Assembly: GCA_029551145.1 (NCBI GenBank)
Contig: JAKPGA010000022.1
Location: forward strand, 62,001 to 126,000
Direction: 5' to 3'
DNA length: 64,000 nucleotides
Source of the DNA: Thermotogota bacterium
GTDB lineage: Bacteria > Thermotogota > Thermotogae > Thermotogales > DSM-5069
This document shows, one piece after another, positions 1 through 8,634 of this stretch. The notes beneath the pieces were generated by a model. That model saw nothing but the letters and a program-made list of their open reading frames with translations. It was not told the origin of the DNA and did no database searches. Made by a program: the position numbers and the translations under genes. Position 1 is the first letter of the stretch, and each line of letters begins with the position of its first letter.

Positions 1-161
1 TGCAAATCAACCTGATCTGTCCTACTCAGATAATAACTCTTCACCCTCGACTCAAACTGCTCTCTCTCTTGGTCTGTCATAGCTGCAATGGATTGAACAA
101 TCTCAAAAATTCTTCGGTCTTCAGCACAGGCTTTTACTATCTCTTGTAGGACATCATCCAT
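1..161 (-). CDS. Hypothetical protein, 5' part only (gene runs off the window)
   Basis: An ATG on the minus strand at 161 opens a frame that stays open for 53 codons to the window edge. It begins MDDVLQEIVKACAEDRR and is rich in charged residues, with no signal peptide or membrane segment. The start lies 3 nt after the SpoVS stop, so the two genes are probably co-transcribed and translationally coupled. I do not recognise the family, and the visible part is too short to assign a function. Confidence 0.6.
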   Translation of the reverse strand, partial: MDDVLQEIVKACAEDRRIFEIVQSIAAMTDQEREQFESRVKSYYLSRTDQVDL

Positions 162-164
162 TGA

Positions 165-437
165 TCAAGACTGCTTTTGTGTTACAAAAACCTTGAACGA
201 CATACCAGTTCTTGTCTCATTATCGATCAGGGCCTCGATGAATCCTGGAATCATGTAGATGTCTTTCCCACCCTCGTTAAGAAACCGTCTTGCCACTGCA
301 ATAGCTTTGACCGCTTGGTTAACTGCACCTGCACCGATCGCTTGGATTTCAACTTTGTCCGCCTTTGACAATGCACCTGCAATAGCCCCCGCCACTTTGT
401 TTGGATTCGAACTTGAACTGACCTTCAAAATCTCCAT
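165..437 (-). CDS. spoVS: Stage V sporulation protein S (SpoVS) family protein
   Basis: A 90-residue protein starting MEILKVSSSSNPNKVAGAIA, with the Gly/Ala-rich core (AIGAGAVNQAVKAIAVAR) typical of SpoVS, a small Alba-like fold family thought to bind nucleic acid. The frame is open further upstream, but the ATG at 437 has an AGGAGG ribosome site just upstream and matches the usual family length. In Bacillus SpoVS affects sporulation and septation; Thermotogales do not sporulate, so the role here must be different and is unknown. It follows galT in the minus-strand operon. Confidence 0.9.
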   Translation of the reverse strand: MEILKVSSSSNPNKVAGAIAGALSKADKVEIQAIGAGAVNQAVKAIAVARRFLNEGGKDIYMIPGFIEALIDNETRTGMSFKVFVTQKQS

Positions 438-489
438 TCTACCAATCCTCCTCGGAGTGAGTGTTGTACAAGATAATTTTACCATAATT

Positions 490-1491
490 TCATGGTATTT
501 CAACTGCACGTAAATATTTAGCCGCCTCTTCGGGTGGCATCGGATTTATATAAAAGCCCGAGCCCCACTCAAATCCAGCTACGTTGGTGAGACGAGGGAC
601 AATTTCCAGATGCCAGTGATAGTATTCCTTACCTTCTTCAGTCGTTGGCGATGTGTGAAGCATGAAATTATAAGGTGGATTGTCAAGTGCTTTGTAGATT
701 CTGTAGAGTGTGTTTTTCAAAACGTGAGCAAAAGATTTGACCTGTTTTTCTGTAATACCACCGAAACTGTTCGAATGCCTTTTGGGAATGATCCATGTTT
801 CGCATGGAAAACGCGCTGCAAATGGTTCGAGCGAAACAAAATCATCGTTCTCTTCAACGATCCTTTCCTGCCTCTGTGTTTCCTGGTCAATAATATCACA
901 AAAGACGCACCGCTCTTTATAAGAATAGTACTCCTGAGAACCATTCATTTCTTCCTGAACTCTCTTTGGTACTATCGGAATAGCTATTAGTTGGCTGTGT
1001 GGATGCTGTAAAGAGGCTCCGGCGTCGCGACCATGATTTTTAAAGATCAAAACATATTGGATTCTCTGATCTTTTGCAATTGTGTTGTACCTTTGCTTGT
1101 ATGCCCAGACGATTTCTTCAACCTGTTTGTAATCCATCAGAGCAAGGTGGGTGTTGTGATCAGGTGTTTCAACAATTACTTCATGGTAACCAAACCCGTC
1201 CATTGCATCAAACATGCCGACGCCATATCTCTTAGCTTGAAGATCAGGGTTAACAGCACCAAACTTGTTTGGCACCACTCTAACCCACCAACCAGGAGTG
1301 TTCGATGCGGTATCAGCCGGCCTAAATGCGAGGATTTCAGGAGGAGTCGTGTGCTCATTCCCATAATCGAATGGACAGAAGGCGGGCTTTTCTTCTATCT
1401 TCGGCCTCACAAAATCATGAGGCCTTTTGGCTCGCTCAGTAGCTATAATGACCCAGCGCTTCAGGACAGGATCCTTTCTGAACTCAGGCAT
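490..1491 (-). CDS. galT: Galactose-1-phosphate uridylyltransferase
   Basis: A 333-residue HIT-superfamily enzyme that transfers UMP from UDP-glucose to galactose 1-phosphate in the Leloir pathway. The active-site HPHSQ motif lies at residues 163-167, His165 being the expected uridylylated nucleophile, preceded by NHGRDAGAS. The N-terminal metal site looks partial (Cys39, His47, with no second Cys at CPFD), and a CxxC pair lies near residue 195. The start has a good AGGAGG site. It sits 21 nt downstream of glgA, linking galactose entry to UDP/ADP-glucose and glycogen metabolism. Confidence 0.93.
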   Translation of the reverse strand: MPEFRKDPVLKRWVIIATERAKRPHDFVRPKIEEKPAFCPFDYGNEHTTPPEILAFRPADTASNTPGWWVRVVPNKFGAVNPDLQAKRYGVGMFDAMDGFGYHEVIVETPDHNTHLALMDYKQVEEIVWAYKQRYNTIAKDQRIQYVLIFKNHGRDAGASLQHPHSQLIAIPIVPKRVQEEMNGSQEYYSYKERCVFCDIIDQETQRQERIVEENDDFVSLEPFAARFPCETWIIPKRHSNSFGGITEKQVKSFAHVLKNTLYRIYKALDNPPYNFMLHTSPTTEEGKEYYHWHLEIVPRLTNVAGFEWGSGFYINPMPPEEAAKYLRAVEIP

Positions 1492-1512
1492 TTAACAATC
1501 CTCCTTGGAATC

Positions 1513-2973
1513 TCAGAATTTTCTCTTCTTCAAAGCCTCCTGATAAACTTTTATGTACTGTCTTGCAGATCTATCCCACGAAACATCTGTGGTCATGGCG
1601 TTCTTGATTATTTTCAGCCAATGATCACGCTCGTTCTTGTAAAAATACACAGCTCTCGCAATTGCCTCCAAAAGGTGTGCCGTGTCATATTCTCGAAAGC
1701 CAAATCCGTTTCCTTCTTTGGTTTTCGAATCATACTCCCTTACAGTGTCGGCAAGTCCACCGGTATAACGCACTATCGGTATCGTACCATATCTCAAGCT
1801 GTACATCTGACCAAGTCCACACGGTTCATACCTCGAAGGCATCAGGAATACGTCGCTCGCGGCGTAGATTTTCTGTGCAAGGTCTATGTCGAACTTAATA
1901 TTGCTTGAGATTCTTGCGGGATATTTCTTCTCCACATTTCTAAAGAATTCCTCGTATTTCTTATCACCCGTTCCAAGGACAACGAATTGCACATCGAACA
2001 TCATCACATAATCAAACACTTTTTCTACAAGATCCAGTCCTTTCTGATCGACAAGTCTGTTTATCATACCAATGAGAACTGCGTCTTCTCTGCTCTGCAA
2101 TCCGAGTTCTTTCTGAAGTTCTCTCTTGTTGATCTTCTTATTATCAATATGATCAAGATCGTAGTTTGCATATATTCTTTTGTCGGTTGCCGGGTTGTAT
2201 TCGTTGTAGTCAATGCCATTCAGTATCCCGTACAAATCCTCGGCCTTCAACCTTAGCACTCCATCGAGTTTTTCACCGAATTGCTCTGTCTGAATCTCCT
2301 GGGCATAGGTCGGGCTAACGGTTGTGACAATATCGCTGAAGAGAATGCCACCCTTTAAGAAGTTTACCTGACCATAGAATTCGAGACCGTCGATGTTGAA
2401 CAAGTAGCCTGGCAGACCTGCGAATTTAATGTACTTGGGATTGAAAATCCCTTGATAACCCAGATTGTGTATCGTGAAAACAGCTGCCGTCTTTGAGAAG
2501 AAAGGATCCGTTCGATACAGTGTTCTGAGATAAACAGGTATCAATCCCGTTTGCCAGTCATGTGCATGAACCAGATCAAAGTTCTCTGAAAGGTACTTCA
2601 TGGCCTCCAAAGAAGCGTTGGAAAAGAAGATTGACTGTTCCGCCAAATCGGGCCCTTCATACACATTCGGAGAAGAAAAATAGTAGTCATTCGCTATAAA
2701 ATAGACAACACTGTTGGAATCAGGCATGCGACTTCTGTAAAGGTCAAACTTCTCTGAGGTTTGAAGATTCGGAACCTGTATGGATTTGGCAACTGGCTCT
2801 ATTTCCAGACCAAGTTTGGCACAATTCTGCTGCACAACTTTGTGAAAGGGCATAAAGACACTTACTTTTACACCCTGCTTTTCTATGACTCTTGGTAAAG
2901 AACCCACCACATCTGCGAGTCCACCAACCTTTGCAAAAGGGTATACCTCATAAGCCACCATAGCTACTTTCAT
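1513..2973 (-). CDS. glgA: Glycogen synthase, GT5 family (ADP-glucose type)
   Basis: A 486-residue starch/glycogen synthase that extends alpha-1,4-glucan from nucleotide-glucose in the cytoplasm. The N-terminal GT5 signature KVGGLADVVGSLP (about residues 15-27) binds the nucleotide sugar; the C-terminal GT-B half carries PSRYEPCGLGQMYSLRYG and TGGLADTV, including the conserved Glu of the EPCGL loop. Length is normal for bacterial GlgA. The ATG is preceded by GGGGTGATC. It lies between the secreted protease-like gene and galT, suggesting one sugar-storage operon read from udk. Confidence 0.95.
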   Translation of the reverse strand: MKVAMVAYEVYPFAKVGGLADVVGSLPRVIEKQGVKVSVFMPFHKVVQQNCAKLGLEIEPVAKSIQVPNLQTSEKFDLYRSRMPDSNSVVYFIANDYYFSSPNVYEGPDLAEQSIFFSNASLEAMKYLSENFDLVHAHDWQTGLIPVYLRTLYRTDPFFSKTAAVFTIHNLGYQGIFNPKYIKFAGLPGYLFNIDGLEFYGQVNFLKGGILFSDIVTTVSPTYAQEIQTEQFGEKLDGVLRLKAEDLYGILNGIDYNEYNPATDKRIYANYDLDHIDNKKINKRELQKELGLQSREDAVLIGMINRLVDQKGLDLVEKVFDYVMMFDVQFVVLGTGDKKYEEFFRNVEKKYPARISSNIKFDIDLAQKIYAASDVFLMPSRYEPCGLGQMYSLRYGTIPIVRYTGGLADTVREYDSKTKEGNGFGFREYDTAHLLEAIARAVYFYKNERDHWLKIIKNAMTTDVSWDRSARQYIKVYQEALKKRKF

Positions 2974-3025
2974 GTGATCACCCCTTTTTTAAAAATTATA
3001 CCATGCTTGCATATTGAACAATTAT

Positions 3026-5458
3026 TCATCTGAAGAAAAGATTCAATATGTCCTCCAAAGAAAAACTCAAATAACCCTGGCCATCTCTGATTCCAATTGC
3101 GAAAGAGAACGGCACAGGTACTTGGTAGATGGCATGACAGTTAACAACTGTCTTGAACCACACATCATACCCAAATTGACCATTGGAGATTTTCACAGAG
3201 AAACCTGGTGAGAAATTCATACTGTCAATCGCCCAAAACCCATCGATCGCGCCGAGGTTGATCAAAGGGCCAGGTACGAAGGTTTGAACACCATACTGGA
3301 AATCTGTATTTCCCACTTGGCTCTGAAGGCAAAAGATGATGTCTTTCACAAGAAAAGACTTTGAAAAACCAATTGCAAAATCTGGTAAAAGGTCCGACCA
3401 GATTAAGAGATCCGGCATGCTAACCTGATGGAGCTTGCCACCGATCTCTCCCAGTCTGTAGGTTACTCTCACTCTGGGATCCAAGAACAGATTCTGGTCC
3501 AATCTTATGCCTAAGATCACGTCAAATCTATCGTCGAGTAAACCTTTATTCGCGCGGAATGGTATATCCAGTTGCGTCGCAAGTGAAAAGATATCGTTTT
3601 TTTGATCAAACTCAACGAGTAAGGACGCATCGGATTTTGACACAGCCATGAACTTCGCCAGCCAGCTTTCCCAAGACCAGGCGCATCCAAAAACCATGTA
3701 GGTGTCCATCAGGTCATCCCAAAATCCAAGTGCAGCCCCGATCCCATAATCAAGCTTCCCCTCACCAAAGGATAGATATGGAAATGGCAAGACAAATCTC
3801 AGTCTTACCGAATCATAGTAACTCTGCGATCCTTCTATTCTGCGAGATTCAATCTGTACAGGTTCAAATCCAAGACAATATGCTTTCAAATCAGCCCTCA
3901 TCTCTGGATTCACTTGTTGCCTGAAAACAGAAAAACCACCCGGTACGACTTTGAAGACGTAAGCTGTATTTTGAAAAACAATCCCACTGATCGCACCTTT
4001 TACATTGGTCTGCGAAATTCGTTTGGCGCTGAGATCTAAAGTGTATAGCTCAAACCTCTTGGAATAGTCCGCACAAAAATACAGTTCATTTCCAACGAGT
4101 TTTGGAGACAGTTCCACATATTGGTCATCAGTTAGTCTGCTTAGGAATTTGTCTTGATCGATCATAAACAGATCTATCTGACCACCTATCTTTGCTGCAA
4201 AGACAATCTTTCCATCAGAGGCTGTTATTTGAAGGGGAACGATCGATCTATCTGGTCCAAAGATTCTTCTCATTTTTCTTTCTCTGAGATCATATACATC
4301 GATAAATCTTTCGCCTCCATCGCCCTGTCTTATAATTGCAAGTTCAAAGTCGTTCACCCAAGACAGATCGACAACCTTATCGATTCCAAGGTCTTTCACC
4401 GTACCACTGTAAAGGTATAATCGGGATGTAGTTGAGTTACTCTGCTGAATGTACCTTGCTATCGCTACCATTCTGGTTCTGTTTACAGAAAAAGACACTA
4501 TGTTATCCACATCAACGAGTTTTACGTGCTCTTGTGTGAAGGTGTCATAATAATAGATTGCCTCCTCGCCATTGTACTTTTCTGCCGCGTAATAAATCCT
4601 CCAGGCATTGATGTCCAATTTGCTCGCCCGCAAAAATATCTCTGAAATCTTTCCTGCGTCCTGTTTTTCATTCTCCTCGTTTAACCATTCTTTAAGATCA
4701 TCCTTTAATCCAACATTTTTCATGGCTCTGTAGAAACCACTCAATGGGTCTTGAGTGAATTTTCTGACCAATTCCACCACTCTATCATGGCCGTACTTTG
4801 TACCCACGTAGCTTAGAAGTGAAAAACCTTGAACGTAAGCGGGACCACCCGGAAGCCATCTACGAGTGTTCAGAGAAGATGCGTACCTCAGCCCAACATC
4901 GCTCTGTTTTGCCTTCTCAATGTATTCTTTAAAAAGGTTATCTTTCCCACGACCAGAGTTTGTGATAAGTGTCTCATAATAGATTGCCAAGCCCTCGTGC
5001 AAGTAGAGAGGTGTGAAGAGAGATTCAATCGCTGCTGGGACAGCGTGACCAAAGACAGATGTGAATGAAAGATATGGTGAAAACGAATTTGCAAGAAACA
5101 AATGGATCAATTCATGTGTGAAGCAAAAATTGACCCATTCTTCGTAATTGGGTGTGAAGGCATATGGATCAATCTCATTTGGATAGATAACTATGATGTT
5201 GTTTAAAGGGTTCGCATAGCCATTTGCGATATCTGTTTTACCTATCAAGTAGACTGTCGGTCTGGGATTAAGAATGAAGCCAAACTCATTCGAAATTCTC
5301 TGATAGATCTCATCAGCTTTTTGAGAGAGAATCACGGCATGTCTTTCGAGCCCGTCTTGGTAAGCTATGTCGACCCACAGAGTTCTTATCAGATTGAACC
5401 TTCCAGACGCAAAAGCCGTACAAGATATCACAATTAGGCAGAGAATAATCCGCTTCAT
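3026..5458 (-). CDS. Secreted metalloprotease-like, beta-propeller and C-terminal barrel-like protein
   Basis: An 810-residue exported protein. Residues 1-18 look like a signal peptide (MKRIILCLIVISCTAFASG). A zinc-peptidase motif HELIH (115-119) is followed by LHEGLAIYYE (Glu155 as probable third ligand), as in peptidase-MA-like gluzincins. The middle third has repeated beta-strand blades resembling TolB/WD40-like propellers, and the last ~250 residues alternate polar and hydrophobic residues, ending in Phe-Arg like an outer-membrane barrel. ATG 5458 overlaps the udk stop (ATGA) and has GGAG 8 nt upstream. The function is not known; surface proteolysis or envelope assembly in the toga is an inference. 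Confidence 0.6.
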   Translation of the reverse strand: MKRIILCLIVISCTAFASGRFNLIRTLWVDIAYQDGLERHAVILSQKADEIYQRISNEFGFILNPRPTVYLIGKTDIANGYANPLNNIIVIYPNEIDPYAFTPNYEEWVNFCFTHELIHLFLANSFSPYLSFTSVFGHAVPAAIESLFTPLYLHEGLAIYYETLITNSGRGKDNLFKEYIEKAKQSDVGLRYASSLNTRRWLPGGPAYVQGFSLLSYVGTKYGHDRVVELVRKFTQDPLSGFYRAMKNVGLKDDLKEWLNEENEKQDAGKISEIFLRASKLDINAWRIYYAAEKYNGEEAIYYYDTFTQEHVKLVDVDNIVSFSVNRTRMVAIARYIQQSNSTTSRLYLYSGTVKDLGIDKVVDLSWVNDFELAIIRQGDGGERFIDVYDLRERKMRRIFGPDRSIVPLQITASDGKIVFAAKIGGQIDLFMIDQDKFLSRLTDDQYVELSPKLVGNELYFCADYSKRFELYTLDLSAKRISQTNVKGAISGIVFQNTAYVFKVVPGGFSVFRQQVNPEMRADLKAYCLGFEPVQIESRRIEGSQSYYDSVRLRFVLPFPYLSFGEGKLDYGIGAALGFWDDLMDTYMVFGCAWSWESWLAKFMAVSKSDASLLVEFDQKNDIFSLATQLDIPFRANKGLLDDRFDVILGIRLDQNLFLDPRVRVTYRLGEIGGKLHQVSMPDLLIWSDLLPDFAIGFSKSFLVKDIIFCLQSQVGNTDFQYGVQTFVPGPLINLGAIDGFWAIDSMNFSPGFSVKISNGQFGYDVWFKTVVNCHAIYQVPVPFSFAIGIRDGQGYLSFSLEDILNLFFR

Positions 5459-6072
5459 GAAGAACACTCCAATTTTTTGAAGATGTAGTTTACGACCACC
5501 TCAATTGCCTTGTCGTTGTGTCCACCCTTTGGTACTATTATGTCTGCCCTTCTTTTCGTAGGCTCGACATAAGCATCGTGCATTGGTTTTACAGTTTGTA
5601 AGTACTGATCTATAACAGATTCCATCGTTCTTCCTCTCTCGCGTACGTCCCTTCTCAGTCTACGGATGAACCTTATGTCGCTTTCAGCGTCAACGTAAAC
5701 CGACAGCCCATAAAGTTTGTATATCTGATCATAATACAGGGCAAAGATCCCCTCGACAATGACTACATCTTTCGGTGGGAAGTGCAAGGTCTCTGGCTTT
5801 CTAATGTAATTCACAAAGTCATATGTTGGGATCTCAACAGATGTACCCTCAAGAAGCAGTTCAAGATGTGACCTCAGAAGCTCATACTCTATGACATCGG
5901 GATGGTCATAGTTGATCTTTTTTCTTTCTTCGAATGGAAGATGGCTCATGTCTTTGTAATAGTTGTCCATAGGTAGAAGAACGCATTTGTCCACGCCAAC
6001 TTTCTGAATGATCTTGCGAGCGACTGTGGTCTTGCCAGAACCTGTTCCCCCACCTATACCAATCAGCAGCAA
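5455..6072 (-). CDS. udk: Uridine kinase
   Basis: A 205-residue P-loop kinase that phosphorylates uridine or cytidine to UMP/CMP (pyrimidine salvage). It shows the Walker A motif GGGTGSGKTT near the N terminus, the family motif YDHPD, and the lid/nucleoside region RRLRRDVRERGR. The frame is open 48 codons further upstream, but a TTG at 6072 lies directly behind AGGAGGTGA and gives the normal family length, so I choose it. It is the first gene of the minus-strand operon and is divergent from rpsB. Confidence 0.9.
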   Translation of the reverse strand: MLLIGIGGGTGSGKTTVARKIIQKVGVDKCVLLPMDNYYKDMSHLPFEERKKINYDHPDVIEYELLRSHLELLLEGTSVEIPTYDFVNYIRKPETLHFPPKDVVIVEGIFALYYDQIYKLYGLSVYVDAESDIRFIRRLRRDVRERGRTMESVIDQYLQTVKPMHDAYVEPTKRRADIIVPKGGHNDKAIEVVVNYIFKKLECSS

Positions 6073-6148
6073 AAATTCACCTCCTGTGGAAAATGATACC
6101 AGATTTTTATTTTTACACTTATTTGATACGGAACTTAACAATTCAGGA

Positions 6149-6154
6149 TATAAT
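6149..6154 (+). promoter_or_regulatory. Possible -10 element for rpsB
   Basis: A TATAAT hexamer in a very A+T-rich stretch between the divergent udk and rpsB genes, about 23 nt before the leader hairpin. No -35 hexamer at ideal spacing is convincing (TTGATA at 6123 is 20 nt away), so this is tentative. Confidence 0.35.
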
Positions 6155-6176
6155 ATATACGCTTTTGAAAAAGCAC

Positions 6177-6232
6177 GCTCTCTGATCCCAAGCCTCGGTG
6201 CCCTCTGGGTCGGCAAGGGAAGTGATGAGAGC
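6177..6232 (+). promoter_or_regulatory. Structured 5' leader of rpsB, possible S2 autoregulatory RNA
   Basis: Nested complementary segments: GCTCTC (6177-6182) with GAGAGC (6227-6232); CCC-AA-GCC (6187-6194) with GGC-AA-GGG (6212-6219); and an inner CCC/GGG hairpin. The structure ends about 18 nt before the rpsB AGGAGGTG site. A long interrupted hairpin in a ribosomal-protein leader suggests translational feedback, but its identity is inferred. A hairpin GCTTTT/AAAAGC lies just upstream (6161-6174). Confidence 0.5.
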
Positions 6233-6263
6233 GGAAGATTTAACCAAATCAGGAGGTGTTTTG

Positions 6264-7070
6264 ATGCCAGTTATCACGATGAAACAACTGCTTGAGGCAG
6301 GAGTCCATTTCGGTCATCGCACAAGAAGATGGAATCCAAAGATGGGTCCTTACATCTATGGAGCGAGAAAAGGTATCTACATCATCGATCTGCAGAAGAC
6401 CTTGAAACTCGTCGAGGAAGCATGTGAATTTGTAAGATCAAAGGCATCCGAGGGAGCCACAATGATACTCGTTGGCACAAAGAAACAGGCACAGCATGTA
6501 GTAAAGGAAGAAGCCGAAAGGTGCGGCTGCTTTTATGTCAACAATCGCTGGCTTGGTGGACTTCTAACCAACTTCAAGACAATCAAACCGAGAATTGACA
6601 GACTCATTGAACTTGAACAAATGAAAGAGAGCGGAGAACTTGCCAAGCTACCGAAAAAGGAACAAAGTAGGCTGAGAAAAGTCCTTGAGAAATTGAGAAA
6701 GAACCTCGGTGGTTTGAAAGGCATGGACAGACCAGTCGATATAATCTACGTCATCGACCCAAGAAAAGAAAGGATAGCTGTTGAGGAAGCAAATTCCATG
6801 GGCATACCGGTCATAGGTATAGTCGATACAAACTGTGATCCTGAGCCTGTGGATTATGTCATACCCGCAAACGACGATGCGATCAGATCAATAAAGTTGA
6901 TCACCTCCAAGATCGCCGATGCCTACCTTGAGGGAAAGGAAGGCATATCCTTTGCTGAAGAACCTGCCGCGGGACCTTCTGAGGAGCCCAAAGTCGAAAG
7001 TACACTGAAAGAAGAGGACTCGCTCGACATATCCGATCTTTTTGACGAGGAAGAACTTGAGGAGGAATGA
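6264..7070 (+). CDS. rpsB: 30S ribosomal protein S2
   Basis: A 268-residue S2 starting [18 protein letters not shown], with family landmarks [28 protein letters not shown] and [20 protein letters not shown]. The start is fixed by AGGAGGTG at 6251-6258. It is slightly longer than usual because of a Glu/Asp-rich C-terminal tail (last ~30 residues). tsf does not follow, unlike the common bacterial order; a terminator and miaB come next. It is probably expressed from its own promoter in the 190-nt gap to udk. Confidence 0.97.
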   Translation: MPVITMKQLLEAGVHFGHRTRRWNPKMGPYIYGARKGIYIIDLQKTLKLVEEACEFVRSKASEGATMILVGTKKQAQHVVKEEAERCGCFYVNNRWLGGLLTNFKTIKPRIDRLIELEQMKESGELAKLPKKEQSRLRKVLEKLRKNLGGLKGMDRPVDIIYVIDPRKERIAVEEANSMGIPVIGIVDTNCDPEPVDYVIPANDDAIRSIKLITSKIADAYLEGKEGISFAEEPAAGPSEEPKVESTLKEEDSLDISDLFDEEELEEE

Positions 7071-7097
7071 AAACAGGGGGCTGAGGCCCCTTGTTTC
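7071..7097 (+). terminator. Intrinsic terminator after rpsB
   Basis: Directly after the rpsB stop, AACAGGGG pairs with CCCCTTGTTT around a short GCTGAGG loop, followed by a weak T-rich stretch. It ends only about 4 nt before the miaB ATG. Confidence 0.65.
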
Positions 7098-7100
7098 TAT

Positions 7101-8411
7101 ATGAGGGTTTTTTTCAAAACGTATGGTTGCCAGATGAATATCAACGACACCGAGATAATGTCAGGTATTCTCCTGCAAGATGGGTTTGACATCGTCAACT
7201 CTTTGGATGAAGCTGACATCGTCATACTTAATACTTGTGTTGTGCGTCAAAAGTCTCAGGACAAATACCACTCGGAATTGGGACAGTTATTCAAACTGAA
7301 GAAAAAGGGTAAATTGAAACTCATAGGAATAGCGGGATGTGGCTCAAACCTTGAGGCTGAAAAACTTCTTGAGCAAGGCGCAGATTTCGTACTCGGTTCA
7401 AGGTCTATAAGTGAAGTATCAAATGTCTTGAAAAAAGCAATCAGCGGCGAAAAAATCACCTACCTTGAGGACACAGTTTGTTCCATCGATTCAAGTTCAC
7501 CAAGGTTGAGATTCTCCAGGCATCACGCTTGGATAACGATTATTCACGGATGCAACAAATTTTGTACCTACTGCATTGTTCCATATACAAGAGGACGGGA
7601 AAAAAGCAGACCACTACAAGACATAATAAGAGAAATCGAGAGACTTGTTCACGACGGTGTGAAAGAGATAACTTTTTTAGGTCAAAATGTCGATGCCTAT
7701 GGCAAAGATCTGAATGACGGAACCAGCCTCGCAAGACTCATAGAAGCTGCCAGCAACTTTGAGAAAATAGAAAGAATATGGTTCTTGACCTCCTACCCTA
7801 CTGAAATCACCGATGATCTCATAGAGACGGTTGCGAGAAACCCAAAGGCAGCCAAATCATTTCATATCCCTGTCCAATCTGGCAGTGATCGTATACTTAA
7901 ATTGATGAATCGTCGATACACCAAAAACCAGTATCTTCAACTTGTGGAAAAAATCCGCACCAGGATCCCCGATGTTTCCATCAGCAGCGACATAATAGTT
8001 GGTTTTCCATCAGAAACCCTTGAAGATCACAATGAAACAATTGAATTCGTGAAAACAGTCGAGTTCGAGAGATTAAATCTTGCTGTGTATTCGCCACGTG
8101 ATGGTACAGTTGCCAGCAAATATCTCAGAGACGATGTAAGCCGACAGGAAAAGGCAAGAAGGTTGAATGAGCTGCTTGAACTTCAAAAACAAATAAACAG
8201 AAGACTAAATGAAAGGTATTTGGGTTGTACCGTCGAGGTCATAGTGGAAGGAAACACGAAGAACGGACTTTACTACGGCAGGGACATCAGAAACAAGATA
8301 ATAATCTTCTCTGGTGAAACACTCTCTGTTGGAGATAAAGTCACGGTAAAAATCTTTCAGACAACTGCTGGTCCTCTGTACGCAGAATCGCAAAAAAAAT
8401 GCGGGCTCTAA
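7101..8411 (+). CDS. miaB: tRNA-2-methylthio-N6-dimethylallyladenosine synthase
   Basis: A 436-residue radical-SAM methylthiotransferase that adds the 2-methylthio group to i6A37 of tRNAs. The N-terminal UPF0004 domain begins [15 protein letters not shown], with Cys ligands of the auxiliary cluster; the radical-SAM motif [17 protein letters not shown] and the C-terminal TRAM region are present. The start at 7101 fits the family N terminus, yet there is no Shine-Dalgarno at normal spacing; the nearest GAGG lies in the loop of the preceding terminator hairpin. Confidence 0.95.
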   Translation: MRVFFKTYGCQMNINDTEIMSGILLQDGFDIVNSLDEADIVILNTCVVRQKSQDKYHSELGQLFKLKKKGKLKLIGIAGCGSNLEAEKLLEQGADFVLGSRSISEVSNVLKKAISGEKITYLEDTVCSIDSSSPRLRFSRHHAWITIIHGCNKFCTYCIVPYTRGREKSRPLQDIIREIERLVHDGVKEITFLGQNVDAYGKDLNDGTSLARLIEAASNFEKIERIWFLTSYPTEITDDLIETVARNPKAAKSFHIPVQSGSDRILKLMNRRYTKNQYLQLVEKIRTRIPDVSISSDIIVGFPSETLEDHNETIEFVKTVEFERLNLAVYSPRDGTVASKYLRDDVSRQEKARRLNELLELQKQINRRLNERYLGCTVEVIVEGNTKNGLYYGRDIRNKIIIFSGETLSVGDKVTVKIFQTTAGPLYAESQKKCGL

Positions 8412-8418
8412 AGCCCGC
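8392..8418 (-). terminator. Intrinsic terminator on the minus strand, overlapping the miaB stop
   Basis: GCGGGCT (8401-8407) and AGCCCGC (8412-8418) form a 7-bp GC-rich stem with a 4-nt loop containing the miaB stop. Read on the minus strand the stem is followed by a run of eight T (8399-8392), so it best terminates the convergent gene at 8635-9975. On the plus strand there is no T tract after the stem. Confidence 0.65.
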
Positions 8419-8634
8419 CAAAGCCGTGGGGGGTGTATCTCAAGGGGGATAGGGGGGTTTCTCTTCACTTTCTATCTAAATTGTAATGGCTTCAAGTTAC
8501 AAATGCTATCAGTTTAAGTTCCTATGTAAAAACGTTTGTGTTAACATACTACTACGACCAAAATTGTCTAATTTTCTTTCCTATATTTGTAGACACGGTA
8601 TTCTACAAACTGGTTCAATAGAATGATAGGTGAT

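Noticed and set aside
6073-6216. Longer uridine kinase with a 48-residue N-terminal extension
   Set aside because: The extension reads through the divergent promoter and leader region; TTG 6072 right behind AGGAGGTGA gives the usual length.
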